A stretch of DNA of 64,000 nucleotides from Favolaschia claudopus (taxonomy: Eukaryota > Basidiomycota > Agaricomycetes > Agaricales > Mycenaceae): contig JAWWNJ010000004.1 of assembly GCA_037176885.1 (NCBI GenBank), positions 2,542,001 through 2,606,000 of the forward strand, read 5' to 3'. Below the pieces are notes generated by a model. It had not been told where the DNA came from. It saw only the letters and a list, made by a program, of their open reading frames with translations, and searched no databases. The position numbers and the translations under genes were made by a program. Positions 31,864-44,085 of the stretch are shown piece by piece (position 1 is the first letter of the stretch; each line of letters starts with the position of its first letter).

Positions 31864-33052
31864 ATGTCCTCCGTCACCGCACCCACTCACCGACGCGTCA
31901 GTAGCCACGTCATCAACGACGAAGCCCAACGACATCCTCCGGCGCGTACGCTTCACCTACACCCTCTCTCCTCCTTCCCGCCACGACACACCCTGTTCTT
32001 CCCGCGCCCTCTCCTGTGCACCCTTCGCCCCGCCGTCACCGCCGCCGTCGTCGTTCGCGCACCCGACGCCGACGCGCGCAATTACATGCAAAAGAACTAT
32101 TTAGCGGAAAAAGGTGCGTCCCACCATTGTCTCTCCTTCCCGCACCTGACTAACAACACCCCTCCCCACTGCAGACCATTTCCTCCCCAGCTTTCACCAT
32201 ACCCGCCGCCTCCGCCACTCCGCCGGCATTCCCACACGAACGTACCCGTTCCCCGGCCTTTCCGCCCTCGACGCCTCAATTCCGCCTTCCAAACTCCACC
32301 CTCAAGACCATTCCTACCCACCACTCGCCGCCGCCGCCGCCGACGCCTTCGTTCCCCCTAGCCGCCGCTGAAGCCGACGCGCAACTACACACAAAAAGAG
32401 GTGCACACCGAAAAAGGTGCGTGCCGCCTTGGTCTCTCCTTCCCGCACCTGGCTAACTACACCCCTCTCCAGCTCATCTCCTTCCCACCTTTCACCTAAC
32501 CCCGTCGCCGCTATCGCCGTTTGATTCGACCCCGCTCCGTCACGGCGCGCGCCGTCGCTCCCCACTTTCCACCCTCTCGATGCGCTCTGAGCTCCAATCT
32601 TCACGCCACTCCCACGCACCAATCGCCCCCGCCCCGCCCTTCTCGACACCGACAACGTCGTTTCGGCCGACTGACTCAAAATTACGCTGAAAATTTAGAT
32701 TTAAGTGAGTTCTTTTGGTTCTTGACAACAAATGAACCAAAAAATAACTTTCCTATCTCAATAGACCAACGCACCGCCGCTTACCGCTCGGAAACGATTT
32801 TGGGGAGGCGCGAACGGGAGCTGCGATCCCGCACCATCGGCGCCGACATCCCGTTGCCCGACCAACTCGAGACTTGCGCTACGAGATCAATTCGAGGTAG
32901 GTTTTCTCGCGATTCAAACGGCACGAAACGAAATAACTTACCTTACCTATCCGCGCAGATGACGGTGCGTGAAAGCCGTCAATTCGTGCTCCGTACAATC
33001 GCCCGCGCCCCTCGACACGCTTGAAATTTAAGAAGTCTGTAAACTCGAGTTT
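31864..33052 (+). other. Plus-strand spliced region, L2 unit 1 (candidate gene or lncRNA)
   Basis: Five good introns can be placed: 32114-32174, 32417-32472, 32705-32764, 32897-32958 and a donor at 33053. They are 56-62 bp long with GTGCGT, GTGAGT or GTAGGT donors, CTAAC/CTGAC branch motifs and CAG/TAG acceptors. The first exon reads MSSVTAPTHRRVSSHVINDE and joins across intron 1 to EKDHFLPSFHHTRRLRHSAG, then a Pro/Ala/Arg-rich stretch that stops near 32363. The later exons would then be untranslated. No known domain is visible. The intron signals are much stronger than the coding evidence. Directionality is plus, divergent from the C2H2 gene. It may be a short basic protein or a long non-coding RNA. 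Confidence 0.5.
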
Positions 33053-35885
33053 GGTAAGTTCTTCTATTTCTTCGACGGACGAATGAAAAGAAATAACTTA
33101 CCTCGTTCCCAAGCTGACGCTGTGCCGATGTCATCGAAGAGGAAAAATCGACCGAAGGGTCGGAGCGGGGATTGGAGAAAGTTACTCAACGGGAGGAGGA
33201 GAATTAAGATGATGGGTAGCGGGAGAGCAGTCGATACGATGTAGGTCTGTATCGTATCGCTGTACCGACGTAGTCAATTGAATGAAATGAATATTGTTCC
33301 TTCAGAACAAAGTCGTACCTGCGGATTGAATGGTAAGTAAACGAATAAACAGGGAAGAATTGAAGTCAAAGGAATGAAATGGAAGGAAACAAACTTGTCG
33401 AGTTTGTGGAATTGAATCTTGAAGAGATGAATGGGATCTTGCGCTGGTTGGATTATATCAGAGTGAAGAAATGAAGAAAGTGAATTGAGTAAACTTCAAG
33501 TCCTTACCTTCAAAACGACGCTTCCTTGCACCGCTCAACCTCAGCTGGCTTCAGGTCAGTCAGATTGATTAGAGGAGAGAGATGAATGGATAGCGCACCT
33601 TGCTCCAAGTCTGGGTCAACTACAATTCAACGCGAGTCGAAACGAATCGACTCACTCGGGATCAACCAACCCGCGGTTTGAATTGAAAATCTGGGAGAAA
33701 AGTAAAGGTGAGTTGAGATTGAACAGGATGATGGCGAATGAACGAAAATGATATCAAAGAGATGCACGAAAAGACACAAAATGAAATGCAAAACGGCGTA
33801 CCCGTCGAGCACTCGACAATCAAGATAAAGATGAAGGTGAGTTCAAGTTGAACCTACCCTTGAATCACCTTTACCTGTAGCCCCGAACGAAGGAAAGAAG
33901 GGAAAGAAAGAAAGAAGAGAAGATAAACGGAGCAGAAACTCACCTCGGTCCAATACAAGATTACTTCTAATCACACTTTAACTTCAACTTTGAAGCGATT
34001 CGTTGACTCCCGAGATTCGTCGAGGCTTTAACCGAGCTGGAGAACAAAAGAAAGCAAGGTTCAGGTCAGTAGAGGATTGGTTCGAGTTGAACTTTACTTA
34101 CTTGATAGAGATGTACTTGTATGTACCTTCAATGTATAGGCGCGCGCACGCGATTCAAAGCGGCATAGGTCCGGCCTTTGAAATTCGAGTCAATAATGAG
34201 TGTAAGAAATCGAAATTAAACATACCTGAGGCGAAAATAGCATGGTTTCGGCGTTAAACTGGGAGTACACGGGAGGCTGGATGCGCGGAGGCATGGTTTC
34301 AGTATCTGGGGTGTACAAAAGCGAGATCAGTACTGTATCGAGAGGTATGTTGAAGTAAGATATGAATACTTACCGGCATAATTTCGGCATACATGCCTTC
34401 GATTAGAGGTATGCTGGCGTGCGATACAAACCGGCATAGTTTGGCCTTCAAATTCAAGTCAGACCGGCAACATTTAGAGTAGGGAATTGAATTTGAACGT
34501 ACTTGGGACACAAATGGCATAGTTTTGGCGTTGAATGAGAAGTACACAGAGACCTTAACTCAGAGAGGCAAGGTTTCGGTTTCTGGCCTTCAAAGTTCAA
34601 GTCAGACAGTCAATAGTTAGAGTAAGGATTTGAAAGTAAACGTACCTGAGGCATAAATGTCATAACCTTGACGTCGAAGTTGAAATGCAGAGGAGGCCGG
34701 ACTCGGGGAGCCATAGTTTCGGCCTTAAAAGTTCAAAAAAGTCAAGTTAGTATCAGTTTGTGTAGAGAAATACAGAGCTTTAGACGTACCTTGACTTATA
34801 CCGGCATAATTTCGGTATCGGGTTGAACGGAGGCATACGATGAAATACTTTCAAAGTGCGAGTCAGATTGAGTTCAAAGGCGAAAGGGTCAGTAACGCGC
34901 ACCTTGTACCGAGTTCAATCCAACCTCAACTTCAGATCCAACACCACAACTTCATGTCATATAAATGGACGCGGCCTGCAAGCTTATTTAGTTATATTGA
35001 GGTCACAAAGTAAAGGATTGTACTCACAGGAACGAAATCAACCCAAAATCAACCCGCCAATCAATAAATAAGTCAATCCTGAGAGATTTGGTTAACAAAC
35101 GAAGAGAAAAACGCAAAAGAAACAAAGAGTCGGCTCACCGAGGATGCCCGAGAGGGTGTCGAAGTCAATCCAGGTAAGAGTTTTGAAGTCCTACTCATAT
35201 TGAAAGCATCCTATCGAAAGATACATCGAATTAGACTATAAGGACAGTTAGTGTTTCGATTATAATAGCGGTAATCGAGGTTTAGAACTCACCTGGACAG
35301 CCAAAATGTGTATCTCAGGCAACTATCAAACGGTCATTCAATGTTGAAGTTGATAAGGAACTCACTTACCCTGCGCAACCAGTCAGAATGTGCATCCCAT
35401 GCACATATAGAACGACTACAAACTCAATGAAGGATCAGTAAGTAAGAGTTCGAAGTGAATAAAGGGATTGAATCACTCACCTGTTATACAAAGTCGTCGA
35501 AATAAGACCTGAAGGCAACTTGAAGGTCAGTTCCGCGTTGAAAGAGTCGAAATTTGCATCTCATACAGTTCGAAAATGAATGGAAACTGAATGGAAGGTT
35601 AGGAACGGCTTGAGGCATTCAAAGAAATCAATTCACTCACCTAACAAAGTCGTCGAAATGACTCGAAGGTCAGTTAGGCATTGAAGCGGTCGCATTTTGG
35701 GTCACATATAGCACAGAAGGAATAGAAGAGACTCTAAGTAGAAAGTCAGTAATGGTTTTGAAAAGATAAGACGACGACTCGCTTCATTGAACAGGTTGAA
35801 GTGGTACAAGAAGAATTTAGTATGGCCGCGAACCCGGATAGAAAGCGGCGTAGTAGAGCAAAGTACAGAACCTAGAATTGAAGGA
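33053..35885 (-). other. Small-exon cassette region, L2 unit 1
   Basis: Equivalent of 22013-24850, with the same order of cassettes and splice signals. In the cassette matching 23604-23681 (near 34640-34720), three single-base differences from L1 all change the amino acid (P to A, Y to H, L to M). In the cassette matching 23184-23263, two of three differences do so (A to E, F to S). Right of about 35080 it is the same as L1. Confidence 0.5.
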
Positions 35886-37137
35886 AAATGTTAGTTAGTT
35901 TATCAAATGAATGAAAGGGAGCTTGAAGTCACAGACGACATTAGAGTCAAGGAAAAAGTCAAAGAAGGGCGAAGGCCGAATAAACCCGAAAGCCGTGTTG
36001 AAGCACGAACGCGTCGAATTGAAAAAATTGAAGAAGGGCTTTGAAGGAAGGTTGAATAGAGATTTGAATAAAGATGAATTGTGGAGGATAAGGAAGGGTA
36101 GAAGGGAGGGAGGTGGAAAGTGGGCGGTCAACCCATACCCAAACTCAACGAGATGAGCTCACCTTTATACCATTCCTCCGGCCCTCCAACGCTATGCTGC
36201 TCACCAAATCACCCGAAGATCCGTAGGGATCGACAGGGCGTCTTGGGAATTGCGGAGCACCGAGCCATTCAGTCGGAACAAGCGGAAATTGGAGAAGTCG
36301 ACGGGGACCTGGAAAAATTCTCAAAAGTCAGCGAAAAGCACTGCGGAAAGTACACGCACGTCAGTATTCCATTCTGGGTAACTGATCGCATCAATTCAGG
36401 GACGTAACTCCGGGGTGGAGGGGGGAGATGAGGTCGAAAAAGCAGAGGGTCGAGATAGGGGTGAGTTGCAATTGCAGCGTGAAGACGAGTCCGCGAGCTC
36501 CAAAACTGCAGCAGTGGTAGATTTGGGTAGTTTGAACAAGATTTGGACTGCCAAGAGTCGGAGATGTCAGCATGATACGGCCATGGAAGCGAGGCATTTT
36601 GCAACACACCTGAATTCATCCGGTCTCAACTCCGCTCCAAGCAACTCCGATCGCTCCAGAACCTTCTCCGATGTCGCGGGTATCCAGTCGCTACCGGTAC
36701 CGTATATTCTGAGTCAGGATACGTGGGCAGACGCCGTTTAGACGGCGATTTTCGAAAATGCGTGCAAGTGCCGTTGTGCCGTTTTGCGAGGGTCCCTGGG
36801 CAAAAAAAGGCGAGAAAGCATGAGTTTCAAAGTAGAAGTATGTAAGAATACATCCCTGAGTCGCGAGGGCAAGGCGGCGCCGCGCGCGCAGTCGTCGATG
36901 GTGGTGGTAAAAGCCAATGTTCGGAATTTCCTGTTTGAGCGAAGATATGATTGATCTGATCGCAGCGGCCAACCCCGCCACGAGATCTTCCTTGCCCACG
37001 ACCAGCCCGCCAGCGCCAAGCGTCAACATATCGGCATGGCGCGCTCACGCGCGCAACACGTCTGGACCGCAAATCGACTGAAAACCACCGTATCTAATCC
37101 CATGGGACTATCTTGACAGTTTTCTGCGAGCTGTGAG

Positions 37138-37410
37138 AGGCCCCCGGTCACTGACATATAGGTTCGTCGCATTGAAAACCCGAATTTCGGCCTGATTTAC
37201 TCTATTTTTCGGCACTGATGGCGCTCTGGCGGCTTCAAAAACCACGATTTTTTTCTGAAAATGCGCGCAAACGCTTAGTTTAGAGGAGCTGCGTCGCCCT
37301 ATCTAGTCAAAACCTCTGTCAGATGGCTGGTTCGCGAAATAGACCTCTCAGATTGGACCTTGTTTTACTCTATGGATGTGACGAACCTATATGTCAGTGA
37401 CCGGGGGCCT
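37138..37410. mobile_element. hAT-type MITE, R1 unit 2
   Basis: Same 273-bp element, same ends and same GCTGTGAG target duplication as at 26103-26375, at the equivalent position of the next unit. It was copied with the unit, not inserted again. Confidence 0.95.
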
Positions 37411-38153
37411 GCTGTGAGCTGGCTCGGGCACCGCGCGGGGCTTCTTTGGGCGACCACTCGGGCTCGGCTGTCTGGTTTACGAAAATCTGATCCTTCTCAA
37501 ACAGCCAACTCCGTGCTTCTTGTCCTCACTCTTGGCTCACTCTGGGGCAGTTTTCTGTATTTTGTGGCTTTCGTTGAAGGCGGCTTGCGTTTTCAAGAAA
37601 CCGGCGCAGGTATTCTCTTGCGAACGTCCGGCTCGCTGTCTGAGTTGCCTCGTTCGACGAACGCGAATCATTTATGTTACGTATGTACCAGTGTTCAAAC
37701 AGGAATCACAGGGAGGAGGGACAGGTCCGAATTTATCTGGTCACCTTTTCAGCGTCGGGCACATCTCTAGTTAGTATAGTTCGCTTTTTGGGACAGAGGC
37801 GATTTCTCTAATCTTTGAATGGTGAGCTATTCAGTTCTCTCAAAGCTTAGGGTGCTGAGGAACTGAGAAACACGGTTTCAGGGTGGCAGCCGACGCGTAT
37901 AAGTCTGGCCGAACTTATCAACTTCCAGAAGGTGAATTATTCAAAAACAACGTTACTTACAAATTTCACTGATTTTGTTGCAACGGAGCAGCATCAGCCG
38001 ACACCGATGGGGGGACTAACACGACCAAACCAACCCACCTTTCTCTCCACCACCACCTTCTCCCCAATTTACCACTCAAAAATCCCCTGGGTGAGTTATG
38101 ATCCCTTCCTTCCACCTCTCCTTGAAGCTCCTTCTCATCTCACCTCCTCAGCG

Positions 38154-39793
38154 ACCTCGTGAAGCTCTTGTCAACGCCGAAACCACGTCCCCCATGCGTT
38201 GATACGACGTATCGTCTTCCCGCGAGCGAAACTTTAAGTAAGTTGCTACTTTTACTCATTTTGACGTCTTTTTCACCAGGATTTGGCCGCCGGCAGGCCA
38301 ATAACGCCCTCGCCGCGTACACCAGCGAAATCCGCACCCACCCCTCACATTCTTCGTTGTTGGGCTCGCCACCGCCGCGCCGCGCAGCGGCGCTATTGCG
38401 TTGACACGACGTATCGCCGTCCCGTGAGCGCGACTTCGAGTATGTTCACATTTCCTTCACTTTTTCCCCCCTTCTGACGCGTTTTTTCACCAGGATTTGG
38501 CTGCCGGCAGGCTAACCCCGCCCTCGAAGCATCAAGCAGCGGAATCCACGCCTGACTCGACAATTTTCTGTTGTTGTTGCTGCCGTCTCCGCCGCGCCGC
38601 GTAGCGGCGCGCATGGCGATGAGTATATGTATCTTCTTCCCGCGAGCGCGAGCGGGAGAAAAGGTCAGTGTTTCCTGCTCCAATTTCTCTTCTTCTGACT
38701 GCTTTTTCAGATTTTTTTGGCCGCCGGCAGGCTAATGCCGCCCCAGACGCGAAAGCACGGGTTTCCTCGTTGCTTTGGAAGATCTTCGTCGTCGCTGGTG
38801 GCGCACGGCGCCGCGTAGCGGCGCTATCACGTCGACACCATATTTCGCCGTCCGGCGAGCTCTTATTTCGGTGAGCTTTACTTTTCTCACCTTCAGGCTT
38901 CTTTCAATTCATCTTACGAAGTTTTCTTTGCCAAGGTTTTTCCGCTTTCGCGGTAACGGCAAGTTTCCTGACGTCGGTTAAGGTGAGGTAACCCTTTCCC
39001 TTTTTCTTCCAAGTCTTAACCTTTTACCTAACCCATCTCCCCGTCGATTACTATAGGTATCGACGCCCCGCGAGCGAGGAATACTTTACATAAGGTATGT
39101 GCCCTTTCACCCCCAGCCTTTCGTTCAATCTCTGTCCCATCTTCCATCTCGCCATCACAGTTCAAACTCTGGTTATTTCGTCGTCCCCCAAGCAACGTCT
39201 TCTTGTATGTTTTTCAACTGATTCCACATGTTTTCTGTACTGATCTACCTTCCCAGAATCAAAATTCTTCCGCTGCGCGGCCCTCTTCATCAACACGGAC
39301 TCCTCGAAGGAAAATTCAATTTTTCGGCGTCCGCCGAGCGATGTTTTGAAGTACCTATTAGGTGTGTTCTTCGTGCCCTTCCAGTTGTTTTCCCACTAAA
39401 TTCCTCCACTTTCAGAATTTTTCTTCCTGCTCCGTGGGCGGAGTCATTGCCATCATCGCCGACATCTCGATTTCAAAATTGAGATTTGGCTTTCCCGCGA
39501 GCGAGAACTTGGGCTGGGGGCTCACCAGGTGCGTAGATCTACCGTTCTGAAGCGCTTCTCAGCTGATCCTGAGTGCTAGATTTTTTTCTTTCCGCTGCGC
39601 GGCGCTGACCATTCAACCTTCAACATAGCCCACCACGTCAAATTTGTCAAAGTCCACGACGCGAAGAAAAATTTCTTCGCTGCGCGGCCGAGCTGGTCAG
39701 TAACCTGCTACCAATTTCTTCGATTTCATACTGATTTCATGCACATATATTCATTTTTTTTCTGCCGCTGCGCGGCGCCGCAGCGACATTCAA
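38154..39793 (+). other. Hairpin exon-cassette region, R1 unit 2
   Basis: Copy of 27120-28760; the only difference noticed is one T fewer in the polypyrimidine tract near 38705. Confidence 0.5.
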
Positions 39794-40938
39794 ATGCAAA
39801 ACATTCCTCATTTTCAAGTTTTTCGACTGTTCTGTGGCGCCGATTCAGTGAGTTTCTCCAGTCAACGCCTCGATTTTCAGACTTGGACAGTTTCAAGAAC
39901 TGCATGATCTAAGCCGGACTTCAAATTCAAGAAATTCAAGAGGTAATGCTGACTTGTCATTCTCTCTACGTACAGTACAATTCAGGGTAGTCAGTAAATC
40001 TAGATCTGTACTTTTACTAGATCCCCGTCCCCGATTAGCGTAGGCCTGAGGACCCTGAAACAGGCCGGGAAACGGGCTTCCTGTGGGTCGAAAAATCAAA
40101 TTTTTTCTCCGCTGTATGTAAGTAGAAAATAAATCCTTTTGAGACCCGCTCCGAAAAGCTATAAGTCTGGGGTGGGCGAGTCGCTTGCGACCTTGGTCGC
40201 GCGGCGAGCTTAGTCGCGCGGCGAGCTTAGTCGTGTGGTGAGCGTGTCAGCGCTTGAGAATTGCCTTTTTGGGAAGTCAAAGCACGAACTCGGACCTACC
40301 TTCAAGAACTTTACCGCACGGACTTGAAACAAAACCTTGTTGTTGTACGACACTACCTACTACTGCTACCTACTGCTGCTCGGACGATGATGGACTTGTA
40401 CTGTACTGACGCCGAGCACTTACACTTACGATACGATACACTCTAGTTAAAAAAACCTACTTAGCTACGCTCGTTTGACGCTTATCCCTTACTTAGGTAG
40501 ATAGACAAAACCGTAATGAGGTATTAATTTGAAAGCAGAATTCGGATGGGGAGGAAGAAGACGCGTTGAGTCAAGTCATGTGAGTGTGACAACACGCGTT
40601 GCGATGTGCGCAATTTATTCTCCACACCCAGGAGCGATAGAGCACAAAAAACCAGCAGGGCGGGCAACAAAAAGCCCGAGTCAAATTCAGTACAAACGAT
40701 CCAGCCAGGTAACTAATGGTACAGGTACAAGAACATCTAAATAAATGCAATCCAGGATACAAGTACATCTACCGAGTCCGCAATACAAGATAAAGGCACA
40801 TTAAGAACGAAGTGCCTATGTACTACGCGAGAGAAAGCCGGAGCCCACTCGGAGCCCTTACAACACAAACCAATGCAGAATATATACAAATAAGAATATT
40901 AACCAAACCGCCGCCTCCCACACCAAACGCGCCGCCAT

Positions 40939-42316
40939 TCAATAGATGACCGTGGAGTACTCGCCAGTGAACTGCGCCGAAGGCGCCCAGTACCCATTCA
41001 GCGCGGCATCCACCACGGACGCGGGCGCGAACCGATAATCCACATCCACCGCCGGTGGCGGGGGCGGAGAGTAGGCGGGAGAGGCGAAGAACAGAGACGC
41101 CTCTTCGTCGGTCCAGGGGATGTGGTTCGGGTACCATGTCGTGGGCGGGAGGTCGCAGGTGGCAGCGGCGTAGTGAGCGATGTGGGAGGAGGAAGGGGAA
41201 GGGGAAAGGGAGGGGGAGAGGGAAAGGGAAAGGGAAGGGTCGGAGGTAGGCAGGAAGACATTCGCCTCGAAGCGTCCTTGTGTGTAAGCGCTGAAATCGC
41301 TCTTCTCGAGCTCGGCCTTGCATTCGGTGGATCCATCGACGGGGTAGAGGTGCGTCGGGCTCGCTTCCTGCGGGACGTATAAGAGGTCCTTTGGGTTGAC
41401 GACATCCGGAGTGACGATGCCCTCGGGGCTGGCGAAGAGCGATATCAGCTCTTGTAAGCTCCAGTCAACAAGGGAGAAGTCCACCCCCGAGGAGGAGGAG
41501 AAGGAGAGATACGCGTCGAGATCGTACGGGAAGGCGACGGGTGCGACGTCGTAGGGGTAGCCCAGCTCGTAGCACGACGAGGGGGTAGACGGGGCGGGCG
41601 AAGGGGACGCGGCAGCCGCAGAAGGGGAAGGGGAAGAGAACCCGCTTCCAGACGCGACTGGCACCTCGACGGGCTCCTGCGCCTCCGACTCGACAACGAC
41701 AACGTCAGGCACTGGCATGATATCCCTTGCAGCCGACTTCCTCTTGCGCGGCTCGGTGCGGGGAACGTAGCCATGCTGCCCGCACATGTGTCGGTGGTAA
41801 CACGACGGATCCGACGTGCCGAAGTCGCACTGGTTGCAGGCGTACGGTTTCTCGGTCGTACTAGATAGTCGACCGTTAGCTTCGATTCAAATGAGAATAA
41901 GAAAAACTCACTGCTTCGAGGTGTAATGCGTCTTCATATTAGACTTCTGCAGCGACTTGTGGGTGCAGCCCGGGAACGGGCAATGGTGCATCCTAAATAC
42001 AGCAATGCGCGCGTCAGAAAGACGAAACAAAACGAAGAGCAAGAACAGCGAAAACGCACAACTTTTCGCGCTCCTCAGGCGACAAATGGCGAGCAGTATG
42101 GCGGGAGAGATCCGTCGGGTTCTTATAGCTCCAGTCGCAACCTTCATGCGAGCACTTGTGCTGCAGCGGCGGATAGGGAGGGGTTTTGCCGTTCTAAAAT
42201 AAGACGATCAGATATTGCTGTAAGTCGATGAAGTAAGGACAGACGCGAACCTTAGCAGTGGTAGACTTCGACCGCTTGCGAAGCGAAGTCATAGTCTGAG
42301 TGGGAATACGAGGCAT
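40939..42316 (-). CDS. C2H2 zinc-finger transcription factor copy 3 (L2, unit 2)
   Basis: Exons 42251-42316, 42060-42193, 41912-41992 and 40939-41860. By eye it encodes the same 400-aa product as copy 2, with all three fingers, the basic RTEPRKRK patch and the acidic C terminus. Intact. Because the promoter, introns and 3' flank are also the same as those of copy 2, any transcript from the two genes would be indistinguishable. Confidence 0.9.
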
Positions 42317-42896
42317 CTTGTCTTATCGACACAAACTCGAAGCGCGAACGGGGGAGGGGATCTTTGACTTGACGGGGGGCAGAGTGTGGGCGCAGAGGCG
42401 TGTGTCCCCCTCACCCCCATCCCCCGCTTTATCGACCGAATTCCTCCAGGATTGGTTTTGATGGATTGGCTGCGACCAGGAAAGCAAAATCGTACAAGTA
42501 AAGTGTTTGCGGTGATTTGTGCGAACAGCTGTTGAGCCACTCGAAAAAACCCATCTAGGAATGTGTTTGCACTTGACGAGGCGACGCGGACAAGAGCAAA
42601 GAGGATTTCCAGATATGGGAATTCTCGCTAGCGATGTCGCACGCTTTGAATTTTTTTTGATGCCTCACTGGCCGCTTTGTGCAGACGGGTTAGAGTGCCC
42701 AGACGTGTAAGGTAGGCAGCGAACAAAGCTGAGAGCGCTGGCTGCATGCTTCGCGTGCCATTTCCTTCAGTGTCCACTTTCACACTCTCCCTCAAAATTT
42801 TCTTCTCTGATTGACAGCAGCTTAAGCTTACCTTCACTCCCACACACCTCAAGCCCGCCGTTACGCCTCGAAACCCTCACGCTAAGCTCCCTCCCT

Positions 42897-44085
42897 ATGT
42901 CCTCCGTCACCGCACCCACTCACCGACGCGTCAGTAGCCACGTCATCAACGACGAAGCCCAACGACATCCTCCGGCGCGTACGCTTCACCTACACCCTCT
43001 CTCCTCCTTCCCGCCACGACACACCCTGTTCTTCCCGCGCCCTCTCCTGTGCACCCTTCGCCCCGCCGTCACCGCCGCCGTCGTCGTTCGCGCACCCGAC
43101 GCCGACGCGCGCAATTACATGCAAAAGAACTATTTAGCGGAAAAAGGTGCGTCCCACCATTGTCTCTCCTTCCCGCACCTGACTAACAACACCCCTCCCC
43201 ACTGCAGACCATTTCCTCCCCAGCTTTCACCATACCCGCCGCCTCCGCCACTCCGCCGGCATTCCCACACGAACGTACCCGTTCCCCGGCCTTTCCGCCC
43301 TCGACGCCTCAATTCCGCCTTCCAAACTCCACCCTCAAGACCATTCCTACCCACCACTCGCCGCCGCCGCCGCCGACGCCTTCGTTCCCCCTAGCCGCCG
43401 CTGAAGCCGACGCGCAACTACACACAAAAAGAGGTGCACACCGAAAAAGGTGCGTGCCGCCTTGGTCTCTCCTTCCCGCACCTGGCTAACTACACCCCTC
43501 TCCAGCTCATCTCCTTCCCACCTTTCACCTAACCCCGTCGCCGCTATCGCCGTTTGATTCGACCCCGCTCCGTCACGGCGCGCGCCGTCGCTCCCCACTT
43601 TCCACCCTCTCGATGCGCTCTGAGCTCCAATCTTCACGCCACTCCCACGCACCAATCGCCCCCGCCCCGCCCTTCTCGACACCGACAACGTCGTTTCGGC
43701 CGACTGACTCAAAATTACGCTGAAAATTTAGATTTAAGTGAGTTCTTTTGGTTCTTGACAACAAATGAACCAAAAAATAACTTTCCTATCTCAATAGACC
43801 AACGCACCGCCGCTTACCGCTCGGAAACGATTTTGGGGAGGCGCGAACGGGAGCTGCGATCCCGCACCATCGGCGCCGACATCCCGTTGCCCGACCAACT
43901 CGAGACTTGCGCTACGAGATCAATTCGAGGTAGGTTTTCTCGCGATTCAAACGGCACGAAACGAAATAACTTACCTTACCTATCCGCGCAGATGACGGTG
44001 CGTGAAAGCCGTCAATTCGTGCTCCGTACAATCGCCCGCGCCCCTCGACACGCTTGAAATTTAAGAAGTCTGTAAACTCGAGTTT
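42897..44085 (+). other. Plus-strand spliced region, L2 unit 2
   Basis: Copy of the region described at 31864-33052, with the same ATG, the same five donors and the same duplicated exon-intron cassette. No difference from it was noticed. Confidence 0.5.

Larger units (their letters stand above)
24046..35080. repeat. Central array unit 1 (R1-L2)
   Basis: First of three near-identical units. It holds the end of the small-exon cassette region, the MITE, the hairpin cassettes, the 17-bp repeat, C2H2 gene copy 2 and the following divergent region. The boundary is set at the last clear difference between L1 and L2: a 6-bp GCCTGA present at about 24040-24045 and missing from the equivalent site near 35080. 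Confidence 0.85.
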
